Of a DNA stretch of 64,000 nucleotides, positions 24,555-31,955 are shown piece after piece. The first letter of the stretch is position 1. Every line of letters begins with the position of its first letter. Location: the NCBI RefSeq assembly GCF_949820605.1, contig NZ_CATKVU010000006.1, forward strand, positions 976,501-1,040,500, given 5' to 3'. Source of the stretch: Segatella copri (GTDB taxonomy: Bacteria; Bacteroidota; Bacteroidia; Bacteroidales; Bacteroidaceae). Under the pieces are notes generated by a model. The model saw only the letters and a list, made by a program, of their open reading frames with translations, was not told where the DNA came from and ran no database searches. Made by a program: the position numbers and the translations under genes.

Positions 24555-24597
24555 AAGGGTCTATACGCCACCTTTTCATCGTGGCATATAGACCCTT
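24555..24597. repeat. GGTCTATACGCCAC hairpin, copy 2
   Basis: AAGGGTCTATACGCCAC and GTGGCATATAGACCCTT, 17-bp stem, nine-base loop. It begins 9 bases after the ATPase stop and probably ends that transcript. Confidence 0.85.
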
Positions 24598-24636
24598 GTC
24601 GTTTCCCGTGAATGCGGGGAATTATACTGAAGAAAA

Positions 24637-24672
24637 ATCCCCCATCCCGCTTGAGGAAGCAGGATGGGGGAT
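24637..24672 (-). terminator. Terminator of the DedA gene, shared hairpin
   Basis: ATCCCCCATCC-C-GCTT, GAGG loop, AAGC-A-GGATGGGGGAT; on the minus strand it is followed by TTTTTCTTC. Begins 6 bases beyond the DedA stop. The core ATCCCCCATCC also occurs in the hairpin at 22594. Confidence 0.8.
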
Positions 24673-24678
24673 AGTTTC

Positions 24679-25320
24679 TTATTTCTTCTTGAGCCCCTTG
24701 TATGCAAGGAATGCTACAATAACAACGGCAAGAGCCAAGATGATGTAACCGAGCTCATGACTATACTTTAATGCCTGCTGATATACATCTTGAGTTGTTT
24801 TATAGTCTGTATATTGGTAAATACCCCAACCGATGGTTGCTAAAACAGCATTCCAGATGCCAGCACCGATTGTGGTATAGAGCAAGAATTTGCCTACATG
24901 CATACCTGCTAAACCGGCTGGAATGCTGATTAATTGGCGGACAGCTGGTACCAGACGCCCAAAAATAGTGGATGCGGCTCCATGCTTGCGGAAATACTCT
25001 TCTGCAACTTCTACCTTTTGGCGGTCTATCAGGCACATATGTCCTATGCGGCTGTCGGCAAAACGGTAGATGATAGGGCGGCCTACCCATTTAGCTAAAT
25101 AATAGTTGATAAGTGCACCGATATTGGCACCAATGGTGGCAAATACGATGACCAGGATAAACGACATTCCGCTATCAGGATCCATGGCTTTCCATGCTGC
25201 AGGTGGAACAACCACCTCTGATGGGAATGGGACGAATGAACTCTCGATAGCCATGAAAAGGGTTACTACCCAGTAATTTAAATTGTCGAGTATCCAAAGA
25301 AAAAGCTCTGCTGTATTCAT
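24679..25320 (-). CDS. DedA family inner-membrane protein
   Basis: A 213-residue multi-pass membrane protein of the DedA/VTT family. Visible signatures: ESSFVPFPSEVVVPPAAW (about 26-43), GANIGALINYYLAKWVGRP (about 65-83), and the diagnostic FGRLVPAVRQLISIPAGLAGM (about 120-140), where the arginines and prolines are needed in characterised homologues. Four or five hydrophobic helices; short basic tail KGLKKK. DedA proteins support proton-motive-force maintenance and lipid-carrier (undecaprenyl phosphate) flipping. It lies 61 bases after glnS and may be co-transcribed with it. Confidence 0.9.
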   Translation of the reverse strand: MNTAELFLWILDNLNYWVVTLFMAIESSFVPFPSEVVVPPAAWKAMDPDSGMSFILVIVFATIGANIGALINYYLAKWVGRPIIYRFADSRIGHMCLIDRQKVEVAEEYFRKHGAASTIFGRLVPAVRQLISIPAGLAGMHVGKFLLYTTIGAGIWNAVLATIGWGIYQYTDYKTTQDVYQQALKYSHELGYIILALAVVIVAFLAYKGLKKK

Positions 25321-25381
25321 TTGTTATCTTGAATCTAAAATATCTGTCTCAGCTGTTGAAACTGAGACAGATATAGGTGAT

Positions 25382-27097
25382 TTATTTATTCTGTTTTGCC
25401 CATGTATCTTTCAAGCCAACGGTTTTGTTGAATACTGGTTTTTCTGCAGTAGAATCAAGATCGGCCATGAAATAACCGATACGCTGGAACTGGAGATATT
25501 CACCTGGCTTCTTGTTGGCTGCATATTCCTCAACATAGCAGTTAGGATAGTCGTGGAAGCTATCCGGGTTGAGCAACTCGTGGAAGTCACGTTCATCAGC
25601 AGATGGATTTTCTACCATAAAGAGACGGTCGTATTCGCGCACCTCTGCCTTTACGCAGTGATCTGCTGATACCCAATGCAATGTACCCTTAACCTTACGG
25701 TTGGCACCTTCCATGCCGCTCTTACTGATAGGATCGTATTCTGCCTGAATCTCAGTGATAACGCCATTTTCGTCCTTTGTGCATCCAGTGCACTTAACGA
25801 TGTAAGCATTCTTCAGACGAACTTCTTTACCCGGAGTCATTCGGAAGAATTTTTTAGGAGCATCTTCCATAAAGTCAGCACGCTCTATCCAGAGATTCTT
25901 AGAGAATGTGATGGTGTGTGTGCCATCAGCTTCATTTTCTGGATTATTGATTGCTTCCATTTCCTCTGTTTCACCTTCCGGATAGTTGGTAATTACGAGT
26001 TTTACAGGATCAAGTACTGCACTCACACGGCATGCTTTCTTGTTCAAGTCTTCTCTAACAGATGCTTCGAGTAAGGCCATATCGTTGAGAGCATCGAACT
26101 TAGTATAACCGATACTGTCGATAAACATACGAATACTATCAGGAGAGTAACCGCGACGGCGCATTCCGCAAAGAGTAGGCATACGTGGGTCGTCCCATCC
26201 GATAACCAGTTTCTCATCTACCAGCTGGTGAAGCTTACGCTTGCTCATTACTGTATAAGTGAGGTTCAATCGGTTGAATTCAATCTGACGTGGACGATTG
26301 TCGTTTAATACATCTGCAGTTCCGTCCTTCTCCTTCAAGAAGTCGATGAACTTATCGTAAAGCGGACGGTGAGGTACAAATTCCAATGTACAGATAGAAT
26401 GGGTTACCCCTTCAAAGTAGTCACTCTGTCCGTGAGCGAAATCATACATAGGATATGCATGCCATTTTGTTCCTGTACGGTGATGAGGAGTATGGATGAT
26501 ACGATACATGATAGGATCGCGGAAATGCATATTTGGATTCGCCATATCGAGTTTTGCGCGAAGAACCATGCTGCCTTCTACGGCCTCAGGAGTATTCATC
26601 TTCTCAAACAAAGCAAGGCTTTCTTCGATTGGGCGATCACGATATGGACTAGCAGTACCCGGTGAGGTAGGAGTACCCTTCTGCTGTGCAATTTCTTCAG
26701 CAGTTTGTTCATCTATATATGCATTGCCCTTCTTGATCATCCAGACAGCAAAATCCCAAAGCTTCTCAAAGTAGTCTGAAGCATAGTAGATATTGCCCCA
26801 CTTGAATCCGAGCCACTGGATGTCTTGAAGAATATTCTCTACATATTCATTGTTTTCCTTGCTAGGGTTAGTGTCATCAAAACGAAGATTGCAAACACCA
26901 TTATATTTCTCTGCAACACCAAAGTCCATGCAGATAGCTTTGGCATGGCCGATATGCAGATAACCATTAGGCTCTGGCGGAAAACGAGTCTGGATTCGTC
27001 CTCCGTTTTTGCCTTCTTTGAGGTCTTCCTCAACTAACTGTTCTACGAAAGAGATACTTTTCTTCTCTTCCAAATTGTTTTCTTCATTAATTGCCAT
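25382..27097 (-). CDS. glnS: Glutaminyl-tRNA synthetase
   Basis: A 571-residue class I aminoacyl-tRNA synthetase that charges tRNA-Gln directly. Signatures: FPPEPNGYLHIGHAKAI (HIGH motif, about 41-57), RFDDTNPSKENNEYVENI (about 74-92), LTYTVMSKRKL (KMSKS variant, about 273-283), WDDPRMPTLCGMRRRGY, and the C-terminal anticodon-binding beta barrels ending FNKTVGLKDTWAKQNK. The length matches bacterial GlnRS without the YqeY extension. A direct GlnRS is usual in Bacteroidota. Confidence 0.97.
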   Translation of the reverse strand: MAINEENNLEEKKSISFVEQLVEEDLKEGKNGGRIQTRFPPEPNGYLHIGHAKAICMDFGVAEKYNGVCNLRFDDTNPSKENNEYVENILQDIQWLGFKWGNIYYASDYFEKLWDFAVWMIKKGNAYIDEQTAEEIAQQKGTPTSPGTASPYRDRPIEESLALFEKMNTPEAVEGSMVLRAKLDMANPNMHFRDPIMYRIIHTPHHRTGTKWHAYPMYDFAHGQSDYFEGVTHSICTLEFVPHRPLYDKFIDFLKEKDGTADVLNDNRPRQIEFNRLNLTYTVMSKRKLHQLVDEKLVIGWDDPRMPTLCGMRRRGYSPDSIRMFIDSIGYTKFDALNDMALLEASVREDLNKKACRVSAVLDPVKLVITNYPEGETEEMEAINNPENEADGTHTITFSKNLWIERADFMEDAPKKFFRMTPGKEVRLKNAYIVKCTGCTKDENGVITEIQAEYDPISKSGMEGANRKVKGTLHWVSADHCVKAEVREYDRLFMVENPSADERDFHELLNPDSFHDYPNCYVEEYAANKKPGEYLQFQRIGYFMADLDSTAEKPVFNKTVGLKDTWAKQNK

Positions 27098-27134
27098 AAT
27101 TCAATAAAAAGAATAATTTTTAAATTTTATGGTG

Positions 27135-27142
27135 CAAAGATA
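27135..27142 (-). promoter_or_regulatory. glnS promoter (-7 box)
   Basis: TATCTTTG on the minus strand with TTCG 19 bases upstream (27162-27165). Transcription starts near 27128, 30 bases before the ATG. Confidence 0.65.
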
Positions 27143-27278
27143 CAAATTTAATTGTAAGTACCGAAATTATCTGGCAGATAATTTTGTTTTGGGAGCGATA
27201 ATTTGCTTTTGAAAGCAATAATTCACAAAATATGTTTTTAAACATATAAAAAGATTCGTTCGTTTCGAAAAATATGTC

Positions 27279-27286
27279 TATCTTTG
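27279..27286 (+). promoter_or_regulatory. Orphan plus-strand promoter (-7 box)
   Basis: TATCTTTG on the plus strand, with only weak TTCG sequences at -33. No plus-strand gene follows for more than 3 kb; a terminator lies 55 bases on. It may drive a small RNA. Confidence 0.5.
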
Positions 27287-27293
27287 CATCGTT

Positions 27294-27377
27294 ATCCTGA
27301 ATACAATCTTTTTACCTTAAATGAAACTAATACCAAAAATGAACGCCTTCGCTGTGAAGCGAGGGCGTTTTGCTTTT
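27294..27377 (+). ncRNA. Candidate small RNA of about 80 nt
   Basis: Bounded by a TAnnTTTG promoter box (27279-27286) and an 11-bp terminator hairpin with U-rich tail (27342-27377). The stem AACGCCTTCGC/GCGAGGGCGTT pairs fully only as plus-strand RNA (one G-U pair that would be A-C on the minus strand). The sequence between has no usable ORF. It lies antisense-divergent between glnS and a lipoprotein gene. Confidence 0.4.
27342..27377 (+). terminator. Terminator between the lipoprotein gene and glnS
   Basis: Stem AACGCCTTCGC, loop TGTGAA, GCGAGGGCGTT, then TTTTGCTTTT. Better paired on the plus strand, though it may also stop minus-strand transcripts from the lipoprotein gene ending at 27397. 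Confidence 0.7.
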
Positions 27378-27396
27378 GTACCAGGTTCATATTCTA

Positions 27397-27777
27397 TTAC
27401 TTTTTGCGGAATGTTTCGTTCTTAATAATGATTGAACCTTCTTCTGTATCGAGTGTTGCCTGTTCCTGAACGTCGGCATCAAGACCCTTGCGGCTCAGGA
27501 TAATCACAGCTGCTTTACCTTCTGGCTTAGCTGGCAATTCCCACTTGTAAAATTCCTTATCAAGGCCTTTTACTTTAACAGAGAAATCACTGTTCAAAGT
27601 TACACTACGCTCTCCATCTGCGCTCTTATATTCACCGGCTGCGGCAGCCTGAAATGCAGAATCGGTTACAACAGTCTGTTCTGCCTGAGCTGGTGCAGGT
27701 GCTGGTGCTTTTTTCTCAGAACATGCTGTGAAAGCTATCAGACCCATAGCAAATGCAAGAATTGATAATTTCTTCAT
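27397..27777 (-). CDS. small lipoprotein of unknown function (126 aa)
   Basis: Lipoprotein signal MKKLSILAFAMGLIAF with lipobox FTAC at about residues 16-19, then SEKKAPAPAPAQAEQ, a flexible Ala/Pro linker. The remaining 85 residues alternate in strands (GEYKSADGERSVTLNSDFSV, AVIILSRKG, EEGSIIIKNETFRKK) and resemble the small beta-barrel of NlpE- or lipocalin-like lipoproteins (a 'G-x-Y' start followed by a terms-of-addition pattern). Not firmly assigned. Probably anchored to the periplasmic side because no acidic export signal follows the cysteine. Confidence 0.7.
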   Translation of the reverse strand: MKKLSILAFAMGLIAFTACSEKKAPAPAPAQAEQTVVTDSAFQAAAAGEYKSADGERSVTLNSDFSVKVKGLDKEFYKWELPAKPEGKAAVIILSRKGLDADVQEQATLDTEEGSIIIKNETFRKK

Positions 27778-27853
27778 AATCTTTAAATTTTATATGTTAA
27801 TAATAATGTTAATCTAAACCATTTTTATAAGCTAACTCTTTTTATACATTTGT

Positions 27854-28552
27854 TTATCTCAGTGGTATGCTATAGAAAGATAGTATTCCACTGGTACAAA
27901 TGATTACCCATATAGAAACGAGCCCCGTAATGATAGGGACGCTTGCAAATCTGATGTCGTGGTTGGGCTTAAAACGTTCGGTATGCTTTCTTAAAAAATA
28001 CTGAAATATATAATAATATAAGGTGGCATAGAAAAAACCAATGAGGGTACCAATCAGGATGTCGCCAAAATAGTGTACACCGAGATACATGCGGGAATAA
28101 CTGGTTATCAATGCCCATAGGCATAAGAATATCGTGAGTTTGCTCCGGCGAACCAGATATTGTGCAAAGAAGGCCATGCTCCATGCATTGGCTGCATGAG
28201 AAGATGGAAAACCATATCTGCCACCCCGATATCCTTGAACAACATGTACCATCGGACTGATAGGATTATCAGGATTACTGGGACGCATTCTTGCTACTAA
28301 TGGCTTCAGAATTCCTGATGCAGTCTGGTCTGAAAACAAGATAATCAGAGTGATAACAACTATGGTGCTCATCACAACCTTGACAGGAAAATTCTTTAGC
28401 AGTACAAAGATAAAACTGGCATAGAACGGAACCCATACAAAACGGTCTGAGAAAATCATCATGAAGTAATCCCAATACTCGTTGTGAAAACCATTGAAAA
28501 ACAGAAAAATCTGCGTATCAATCTGTTCTATTTGATGAAGTAATTCTATCAT
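27854..28552 (-). CDS. PAP2-family phosphatase (membrane)
   Basis: A 232-residue integral membrane phosphatase from the ATG at 28550-28552 (MIELLHQIEQIDTQIFLFFN); an in-frame ATG at 28585 would add 11 polar residues. All three PAP2 motifs are seen: KPLVARMRP (KxxxxxxRP), GFPSSHAAN (PSSH), and SRMYLGVHYFGD (SRxxxxxHxxxD). Five or six hydrophobic helices. Members remove phosphate from undecaprenyl pyrophosphate, lipid A or phosphatidyl groups on the periplasmic face; the substrate here is open. It is followed by the sulfatase-fold gene upstream in the same direction, and both could act on envelope lipids. Confidence 0.9.
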   Translation of the reverse strand: MIELLHQIEQIDTQIFLFFNGFHNEYWDYFMMIFSDRFVWVPFYASFIFVLLKNFPVKVVMSTIVVITLIILFSDQTASGILKPLVARMRPSNPDNPISPMVHVVQGYRGGRYGFPSSHAANAWSMAFFAQYLVRRSKLTIFLCLWALITSYSRMYLGVHYFGDILIGTLIGFFYATLYYYIFQYFLRKHTERFKPNHDIRFASVPIITGLVSIWVIICTSGILSFYSIPLR

Positions 28553-28623
28553 AGTCTTTCCTTTATGAAATTCTGTAATGTTCACTTTCTTGTTTCTGAT
28601 AATCTGTTGCCCTGTCGTTAGGG

Positions 28624-30534
28624 CTATTTTGCACTCAAGTCATCGTACAACTTCTGAAGATAAGCCATGCCTCGTTTCAAGTTATAACCTTTTTTGCCTT
28701 TATCATAAACGACCTTTTGGGATTTGTTGTCGTAGATGATAGAGTTCTCCTCTGATACCATGCCGAAAGCATCGGGTACATCAAAGAATGCAAATTTAGG
28801 CGTAGCATCACTCAACATGTTCTTGCTGAACAAGAAGTCTTTGTGAGGAATGCCTAATTGTCCGAGCAGTGTAGCTGCTATATCTTGCTGACTTCCTATA
28901 AGCTTAACATTCATTGGGCGAGCTATTGCTCCACCGGTCATGATAAGTGGAATCTGATAGCGGCTGCGGTCAAAGTTGTCAAGATGTTCTTTGTATGCAC
29001 CAACATGATCGGCAACGAGTAATACCAAAGTATTTTTCCATCTAGGCAATTTGCTGTATTCACGCAGAAGATGACCTATGACACTATCAGTGTAAGCAAA
29101 TGCATTTAAACGTTTGTCTTTCAGTCTGCTATATGGTACATCGAATGGCTCATGACTGCTTGAAGTCTGGAATACTCTCAGCATAGGCTGTTTGGCATTC
29201 TGTTCTTTCCTGAGGTCTGCAAGCAGCCGGTTGGCTACGATATGATCGTGTACTCCCCATTTGCTCAATTTGTCTTCTATCGGGAAATCACTATCTGAAA
29301 TGATTCTCTCATAGCCCTGGGAAATCAGCCAAGAGCGTTGGTTGGCAAAATCAACATCACCACCATAATAATATGCATTGCCGTAATGCTTTGCTTTAGC
29401 CAAAGAACGTGCCAATGATGGTAATTGTGCAGATTTTGCCGGGTAGCGCATGATGCTGGTTGTAGGTTGTGCAGGATAACCGCTCAAAACAGCAACCAGA
29501 CCACGATCCGTGCGGAAAGTGTTGGAATAGAATCTTGGGAAAAAAATTCCCTTTTTGGCTATTGAGTCCAAGCAGACAGCTACGTCTTTATGTGTTCCGA
29601 CGGAAGGCATGATGTCATTGGCAAAGCTTTCCATAATAATAATAAGTATATCCGGCTTTCCGTTTTTCCGAGCTTCTTCATTCAGGAGTGGGTAGGTATT
29701 CTGGTCGCTTGAACTTACCATTTGAGCAAAGAGCTTGTTAGCTTCTTCTTCTGACATGTATCGGTATTGCGATGCAAAATCTTCCTGATGGGTCAGTGAT
29801 TCAAACAGGCTGAACATCGGATTGACGGCAGCATGATTCAAAAATGCATTTTGGCTGAAATATGCCTTTCCTGTATTTGTTGTAGATACAGTAAATCCTC
29901 CTCTGATAGGGATGAAGAGAAGGGCAGTAAGCAGCAACAGAATAAGAGAATGGCGCATACGATGATGCTCTATGTCAGAGTAGCGTGTTCTACGACCACT
30001 GCCGAAATCTCCAAAACCATAGTTGCTGTATCTGCTGGAATAGCGCTTCTGGGTATGAGGCATGCGGAGTGCGAACCAGACGGCTATGGTAAGCAGCACT
30101 GTGATGAGAAGAGCAAAAAAGATGTAAAGCCCTCCAACACTTGCAAGTGCATCCTTTGGCGAAGTAAAGAAATAATATAATGGAGTGCTATCTAGCGGGA
30201 AGTTCCAATATGGATATAATCCTGCATTCAGTACGAATGTAATGGAAACCAGGAAAGATGCCAATATAAAATAAGCATTCAGAATGGGACGTATAATCTC
30301 CTTACGAAACCACATCATTGCGATGAGCAACAAACCCGGTAGTGCGGCGAGGTAACCAGCCATAGAGAGGTCGAGTGATAAACCATACCACATCACTGTA
30401 GGCATTTCGCTCCAGATATTATCGATAGGTTGTGTAGCAGAAGCCTTTTCCAATATCATGAAAAATGGTTTCTGAATACTGAACAAAATGACAAACGTAA
30501 AATACGTTTTTATAAACCACAATATTTGCTTCAT
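28624..30534 (-). CDS. LTA synthase-like, sulfatase-fold membrane transferase
   Basis: A 636-residue protein with about five N-terminal membrane helices (to about residue 165, then 200-215) and a periplasmic alkaline-phosphatase/sulfatase-fold domain from about 290: PDILIIIMESFANDIMPS (metal-ligand Glu), FYSNTFRTDRGLVAVLSGYPA (the Thr nucleophile region), DSDFPIEDKLSKWGVHDH, and LVLLVADHVGA with the metal-binding Asp-His. This is the arrangement of lipoteichoic-acid synthase and of MdoB/EptA-like enzymes. In Gram-negative Bacteroidota, it would transfer phosphoglycerol or phosphoethanolamine groups to envelope glycans or lipids; the acceptor is unknown. Confidence 0.88.
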   Translation of the reverse strand: MKQILWFIKTYFTFVILFSIQKPFFMILEKASATQPIDNIWSEMPTVMWYGLSLDLSMAGYLAALPGLLLIAMMWFRKEIIRPILNAYFILASFLVSITFVLNAGLYPYWNFPLDSTPLYYFFTSPKDALASVGGLYIFFALLITVLLTIAVWFALRMPHTQKRYSSRYSNYGFGDFGSGRRTRYSDIEHHRMRHSLILLLLTALLFIPIRGGFTVSTTNTGKAYFSQNAFLNHAAVNPMFSLFESLTHQEDFASQYRYMSEEEANKLFAQMVSSSDQNTYPLLNEEARKNGKPDILIIIMESFANDIMPSVGTHKDVAVCLDSIAKKGIFFPRFYSNTFRTDRGLVAVLSGYPAQPTTSIMRYPAKSAQLPSLARSLAKAKHYGNAYYYGGDVDFANQRSWLISQGYERIISDSDFPIEDKLSKWGVHDHIVANRLLADLRKEQNAKQPMLRVFQTSSSHEPFDVPYSRLKDKRLNAFAYTDSVIGHLLREYSKLPRWKNTLVLLVADHVGAYKEHLDNFDRSRYQIPLIMTGGAIARPMNVKLIGSQQDIAATLLGQLGIPHKDFLFSKNMLSDATPKFAFFDVPDAFGMVSEENSIIYDNKSQKVVYDKGKKGYNLKRGMAYLQKLYDDLSAK

Positions 30535-30660
30535 ATCTATGCTTCTTGACTAATAATTATGATATACTCGGCTTTGAGCTTGAAAATTAATGCAAAAATA
30601 ACCATTTTATTTCATATAAACGACTTTTTTGTGTTTATTTTTCAAAAAAGTGAGAAAAAA

Positions 30661-30692
30661 TTTGGTCGTTCTAAATAAAAGTAGTACCTTTG
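30661..30692 (+). promoter_or_regulatory. Promoter of the AraC-type regulator gene
   Basis: TTTG (30661-30664), 20 bases, TACCTTTG (30685-30692). Start near 30700, about 18 bases before the ATG. Confidence 0.65.
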
Positions 30693-30717
30693 TTGTAATA
30701 AATTTTATAACATAACT

Positions 30718-31140
30718 ATGGCTAAGTACAATATTCAACCTAAAAAGGAAAAAATAGCAAGATATCAATCTATGCTGAGTGAAGAAACTAAGGACCGCCT
30801 TCGCGACGAGATAATCCGTGTTCTTGTTACTGAAAGAAAGTACAAGGACCCTGACTACAGTTCCAAGAAACTTGCAGAGGATTTGAATACTAACTCTCGC
30901 TATATTTCTGCTGTATGCGCAACTCGATTTCATAAGAATTATGCCGAGTTGGTGAATGATTATCGAGTAAACGATGCTATGTCTTTACTTACCGATAAGC
31001 GTTATGCAAGAATGAGTGTAGAAGGTATCAGCGAAATGGCTGGTTTCAATACTCGTCAGAGTTTCTATGCTAATTTCTTCAAGCGAATAGGCGTTACTCC
31101 TCGTCAATATCGTGCTAATCATTTTAAGGGATTGGAGTAA
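30718..31140 (+). CDS. AraC-type helix-turn-helix regulator (DNA-binding domain only)
   Basis: A 140-residue protein consisting of a short N-terminal extension and one AraC/XylS DNA-binding domain. First helix-turn-helix: YSSKKLAEDLNTNSRYISAVC (about 46-66); second: MSVEGISEMAGFNTRQSFYANFFKRIGVTPRQYR (about 99-132), the conserved AraC signature. No ligand-binding domain, so it may respond through concentration or a partner. It stands alone, with its own promoter and terminator. Targets unknown. Confidence 0.88.
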   Translation: MAKYNIQPKKEKIARYQSMLSEETKDRLRDEIIRVLVTERKYKDPDYSSKKLAEDLNTNSRYISAVCATRFHKNYAELVNDYRVNDAMSLLTDKRYARMSVEGISEMAGFNTRQSFYANFFKRIGVTPRQYRANHFKGLE

Positions 31141-31170
31141 GTTTAATTGTTAATAACTAGAACATGAAAC

Positions 31171-31215
31171 AAAAAGGAGGGGGTATCATAAGTTAATGAT
31201 TCACCCTCCTTTTTG
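31171..31215 (+). terminator. Bidirectional terminator related to the IS-end hairpin
   Basis: AAAAAGGAGGG-GGTATCATAAGT...GATTCACCCTCCTTTTT. Runs of A and T on both sides let it end both the AraC gene (plus) and the sigma gene (minus, stop at 31236). The central TCATAAGT and GAGGG/CACCCT elements resemble the terminal repeats of the IS at 19807. Confidence 0.8.
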
Positions 31216-31235
31216 TTTTTACAAACTATTGCGAG

Positions 31236-31853
31236 TTACCTCTTGAAGTAGTTTCTCAATGCCTGGTGGCGGATACTCCTGTTCAATCTGCGTATGGTCA
31301 GATTTCGTATCTGGCGAACTCGCTCGCGTTTGAGCCCCATATCTTCAGCAATTTCAGCCATCGTTTCTTTAGGAACACCTATACCATAGAATTTGGTGAT
31401 GATTTCTTTCTCTCGTGGCAATAAATCTGCAATGCTTTCTGCCATCTTTTTCTTCATCATTTCTATATTCAGGGTATCATCTGCAATCTTTACATCCGGA
31501 TCGTTTAATATGTCTAATAGGGTATACGGATTGTTTGCGCTTAGTGGCGCATCTACAGATACAGCCTTGTCTGCGTTTCTTGGGGCAAATTTCTTCTGGT
31601 CTTTCGGTAAACGATAAAGTCCTGATTGTTTATCGATGGCCTGAGATATAGCCTTGTGAACGAATGGACCGGCATAAGCCACAAAATCGGTGCCCCGGTC
31701 GGCTTGGAACTTTCTGGCTGCCATAAGCATTGCCAGAGTTCCTTCGCTAACCAAGTCATCAAACTCAACGCCTTTACCTTTATACTGGTTGGCTACTGAT
31801 TTTACATAGTTTAAGTTCTCACTAACTATCTTGTTTATTTCTTTTTCTGTCAT
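31236..31853 (-). CDS. Small sigma-70 family RNA polymerase sigma factor
   Basis: A 205-residue sigma factor from the ATG at 31851-31853. A TTG at 31874 is in frame but lies inside the promoter -7 box, so it is rejected. Region 2 is seen at about 20-85 (YVKSVANQYKGKGVEFDDLVSEGTLAMLMAARKF, with FVAYAGPFVHKAISQAI). Region 4 is at about 150-195 ([46 protein letters not shown]), the -35 binding HTH. Regions 1 and most of 3 are missing. It is a compact RpoD-like factor of the type frequent in Bacteroidota and is not ECF type. It may read the same promoter class as RpoD under some conditions. Confidence 0.85.
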   Translation of the reverse strand: MTEKEINKIVSENLNYVKSVANQYKGKGVEFDDLVSEGTLAMLMAARKFQADRGTDFVAYAGPFVHKAISQAIDKQSGLYRLPKDQKKFAPRNADKAVSVDAPLSANNPYTLLDILNDPDVKIADDTLNIEMMKKKMAESIADLLPREKEIITKFYGIGVPKETMAEIAEDMGLKRERVRQIRNLTIRRLNRSIRHQALRNYFKR

Positions 31854-31871
31854 ATTCAATAATTCTTTTTG

Positions 31872-31902
31872 CAAATATACATAGAATAATTCAAAAAAGC
31901 AA
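31872..31902 (-). promoter_or_regulatory. Promoter of the small sigma factor gene
   Basis: TTGC (31899-31902), exactly 19 bases, TATATTTG (31872-31879) on the minus strand. The start of transcription near 31865 leaves a leader of about 12 bases. Confidence 0.7.
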
Positions 31903-31955
31903 GTATTTTGCGCATTTTAACCAATCATTTTGGTTTCCACATATTATATATGTTC

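Noticed and set aside
31854..31874. TTG start for the small sigma factor
   Set aside because: The TTG lies in the predicted -7 box, so it would not be transcribed.
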